Assembly (NCBI GenBank): GCA_905236535.1
Contig: CAJOQN010000024.1
Location: 1 to 14,623, forward strand
DNA: 14,623 bases
Origin: an uncultured Bacilli bacterium
GTDB lineage: Bacteria > Bacillota_I > Bacilli_A > RFN20 > CAG-826
Reading direction: 5' to 3'
Shown piece after piece: positions 12,513 to 14,623 of the stretch (positions are counted from its first letter, which is position 1; each line of letters starts with the position of its first letter). The position numbers and the translations under genes are program-made. The notes below the pieces were generated by a model. That model was given only the letters and a program-made list of their open reading frames with translations, did no database searches and was not told where the DNA came from.

Positions 12513-14525
12513 TTAACCCTTCTTTAAATCATCCTCATTTATTTCACGAGAAACACGGTCCACTAAATAAGTGAATCCTGGTTCGGTTTTGTTTTTTAAA
12601 ATAAAAGTCGCATCATCTCTTGCCACCACAAAAATTTTAAAGTCATCAATCACATTCAAGTAGGCAAAATTTGGCATGCCAGATTGTTTTAAACCTGCAA
12701 GTTCACCTGGTCCACGATTCTTTAAATCAGCCTCCGCAATTTCAAAGCCATCTTCACTATTAACGAGTATATTTAATCTTTCGATATCTTCTTCATTTGA
12801 TAAATCATCGTGGGTCAATAAACACACCGCATGGCTCCCATCTCTTCCGATACGACCACGTAGTTGATGCAATGAAGCCAAACCAAAATTAGAAGCATCA
12901 TAAATAACCATCAAATTCGCGGGTTTAACATCAATCCCCACTTCAATAACTGAGGTAGTCACTAAGATTGGAACTTCGCCTGAATAGAATCTATTTAAAG
13001 CATTTTCTTTATCTTCTATATTCATTTTCCCATGCAAAAGTCCAACTTTTCCTGGATATTTTAAAGCGAATCTCGCAAATAATTGTTCAACTGAATATCT
13101 TTCATCTTCACGATAATCGATTAAAGGAGCAATGATATATACTTGTCTATTTTCCTTTAATGAATGTTCTATCATCGTGTAAATTCTTTCATCGTTTGAA
13201 TCCACAATCGCGGTTTTAACATCTCTTTTTGTGGAAGGAAAAGAAGTTAATGTTGAAATCTCTAAATCACCATATAAAGTTAAAGCTAATGAACGAGGGA
13301 TTGGAGTGGCAGACATCATTAACATATCCGCATGTTCCCCCTTGTTAGCAAGGGCAATTCTTTGGTTGACACCAAATCGATGTTGTTCATCAATAACCAC
13401 TAAACCTAATGATGAATATTTAACCGCTTTTGCAAATAAAGCATGGGTCCCAATAACAATATCAATGGTCCCATCTTCTATATCTTCATATATCATTCTT
13501 TTTTCTGCGGTTTTTGTGGAACCCACTAAAAGAGCAATTTTAATCTTGGTCCCTTCAAATAATTTTTTCGCATTTTCAAAGTGTTGCCTTGCTAAAGCAT
13601 CAGTAGGAGCCATCAATGCTCCTTGATCTCCTCTTAAATGATTCGCATATAAGCAAATAAAAGAAACCAAAGTCTTTCCACTTCCAACATCACCTTGAAG
13701 CAAACGATACATCAAAGATGATTGATTCATATCTTCGATAATCTCTTCACAAGCTTGTCTTTGGTCATTTGTGAGTTTAAAGGGAAGAGTGTTTATAAAT
13801 GGTTCACAAATATCTAAACCAATCGGTTCTTTTTTTACCTTGGATAAAGATCTATTTGCTTCTCTAATAAGTTGATTCTTTAAAGAGAAAGTTAATGCTT
13901 CTTCATATTTCAAATGGCGAAGGGATTGCCGAATCTCTTCATAATTCTTTGGTTCGTGAGCGTACCTTAAAGCGGTTTCTTTATCAATTAAACGATATTT
14001 CTTTCTAAAATAGGCCGGCACTAAAGAATAAATGTGTCCAGAAACCTCTTCTAAGGAGCGTTTTGCTAATGAGGCGAATAAATGGTTAGGATAATCGCTT
14101 GGAAGTGAATAAACGGGTTTTAAGGCCCTTTCCTTTTCAATCTCTCCTTTGGTGAGATTGATGAGATCGACTTCGTTTCTCTTTTTGTCATATGAGCCGA
14201 TAATTGTATATCGTTCATTAATATTTAAGGTCTTTAAAAGGTAAGGCCGATTATAAGCTATCACTCTAAAGAACTTTTTATTAATATCCATAAAATCAAA
14301 AGTGATTAAGGACGCTCTTGAACCTTTGTTTAATTTAGGAAGAGATATAACGTCTCCTAGAAGCACCACTCTTTGCTTATCTTCCAAATCATAATCTTTT
14401 GTGAGATTGTAATTATCATATCTTCTCGGAAGATGATAAACGACATCATAAAAAGAATAGATTCCCATCTGTCTTAACAGGGTATTTAATCTAGGAGACT
14501 TCGTTAATTTATCCATGAATTTCAT
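12513..14525 (-). CDS. recG: ATP-dependent DNA helicase RecG
   Basis: Branch-migrating helicase that remodels stalled replication forks and recombination intermediates. It is 670 aa (B. subtilis 682). The N-terminal wedge/OB region (about 50-130) binds the junction. The helicase core has Walker A GDVGSGKT (278-285), DEQH (379-382), MSATPIPRSLA (404-414), LLHGKM (496-501), TTSVIEVGIDV (523-533) and QLRGRIGRDG (554-563). The C-terminal TRG-type segment ADLKNRGPGELAGLKQSG (599-616) couples ATP use to translocation. The start is ambiguous: the first ATG (14525) overlaps a TATAAT box and has no Shine-Dalgarno, while the second ATG (14516, residue 4) lies 7 nt past that box and could start a leaderless mRNA. 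In B. subtilis fapR-plsX-fabD-fabG-acpA follows recG; here rnc comes next. Confidence 0.97.
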   Translation of the reverse strand: MKFMDKLTKSPRLNTLLRQMGIYSFYDVVYHLPRRYDNYNLTKDYDLEDKQRVVLLGDVISLPKLNKGSRASLITFDFMDINKKFFRVIAYNRPYLLKTLNINERYTIIGSYDKKRNEVDLINLTKGEIEKERALKPVYSLPSDYPNHLFASLAKRSLEEVSGHIYSLVPAYFRKKYRLIDKETALRYAHEPKNYEEIRQSLRHLKYEEALTFSLKNQLIREANRSLSKVKKEPIGLDICEPFINTLPFKLTNDQRQACEEIIEDMNQSSLMYRLLQGDVGSGKTLVSFICLYANHLRGDQGALMAPTDALARQHFENAKKLFEGTKIKIALLVGSTKTAEKRMIYEDIEDGTIDIVIGTHALFAKAVKYSSLGLVVIDEQHRFGVNQRIALANKGEHADMLMMSATPIPRSLALTLYGDLEISTLTSFPSTKRDVKTAIVDSNDERIYTMIEHSLKENRQVYIIAPLIDYREDERYSVEQLFARFALKYPGKVGLLHGKMNIEDKENALNRFYSGEVPILVTTSVIEVGIDVKPANLMVIYDASNFGLASLHQLRGRIGRDGSHAVCLLTHDDLSNEEDIERLNILVNSEDGFEIAEADLKNRGPGELAGLKQSGMPNFAYLNVIDDFKIFVVARDDATFILKNKTEPGFTYLVDRVSREINEDDLKKG

Positions 14526-14529
14526 TATA
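14524..14529 (-). promoter_or_regulatory. Possible recG -10 box overlapping the first ATG
   Basis: TATAAT on the minus strand shares its last two bases with the first recG ATG. The -35 at a 17-nt spacer is TTATCG (3/6). If used, transcription begins at or beside the second ATG (14514-14516). Confidence 0.35.
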
Positions 14530-14557
14530 AAGCAAAAAGATAAATTCGATAAAAAAT

Positions 14558-14620
14558 AAAAATTATTTTACGAAAATCACAAAAATCTTCCTATTACATA
14601 ATTAAGGGGGCATTTTTAAA
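14558..14620 (+). repeat. Intergenic repeat copy B
   Basis: Upstream of recG, near the right edge. Read on the plus strand it matches copy A (4282-4338, minus strand). Both run TTTTACGAAAAT, AAATC-TCCTATT, CATA and AGGGGGnnTTTTT in the same order, with about three quarters of positions identical by eye. CTTCC can pair with GGGGG using G-U pairs, as in copy A, with a small bulge. The copy is cut off from any plus-strand gene by the window end, so its context on that side is unknown. Confidence 0.45.
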
Positions 14621-14623
14621 ACC

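Noticed and set aside
1..14623. UGA=Trp recoding, phage genes, insertion sequences, CRISPR arrays, tRNA or rRNA genes
   Set aside because: UGA terminates four full-length genes and Trp is UGG. No transposase, spacer-repeat array or RNA gene pattern was seen on either strand.

Overview
The window is an ordinary housekeeping stretch of an AT-rich, low-GC Gram-positive chromosome (Bacillota, or a walled relative near the Mollicutes). Gene content and order follow the Bacillus subtilis segment rnc-ftsY-ylxM-ffh-rpsP-khpA-rimM-trmD-rplS-rbgA-rnhB-dprA-topA-xerC-rpsB. UGG encodes Trp (for example in LepB), and UGA is a real stop for topA, dprA, rimM and trmD. The genetic code is therefore the standard bacterial one, which excludes the UGA=Trp mycoplasmas. 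I see no mobile element, phage gene, CRISPR array, tRNA or rRNA.

Layout. The left half is on the minus strand and reads right to left: rplS (L19), then lepB-rbgA-rnhB, dprA, topA, xerC and the 5' end of rpsB. The right half is also on the minus strand: recG, then the tight operon rnc-ftsY-ylxM-ffh. Between them, on the plus strand, lies a four-gene block rpsP-khpA-rimM-trmD. It is divergent from rplS and convergent with ffh, where the two units share one bidirectional terminator. Relative to B. subtilis order this block is inverted exactly in place.

How the genes fit together. FtsY, YlxM and Ffh are the protein side of co-translational membrane targeting, and LepB cleaves the exported signal peptides. 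RpsP, RplS, RpsB, RimM, RbgA and TrmD build or tune the ribosome and tRNA. Rnc and KhpA handle RNA. RecG, RnhB, TopA, DprA and XerC maintain DNA. Several B. subtilis neighbours are absent here: plsX/fabD/fabG/acpP between recG and rnc, smc between rnc and ftsY, and trmFO/hslVU/codY around xerC.

No new system is evident. The points worth a second look are small. They are the clean in-place inversion; a roughly 60-bp imperfect intergenic repeat upstream of both dprA and recG, with a hairpin that would mask the dprA ribosome-binding site; -10 boxes so close to the starts of lepB, recG, xerC and rimM that their mRNAs would be leaderless or nearly so; a Glu in place of the catalytic Asp of TrmD; an acidic N-terminal extension on RpsB; and two insertions in LepB.
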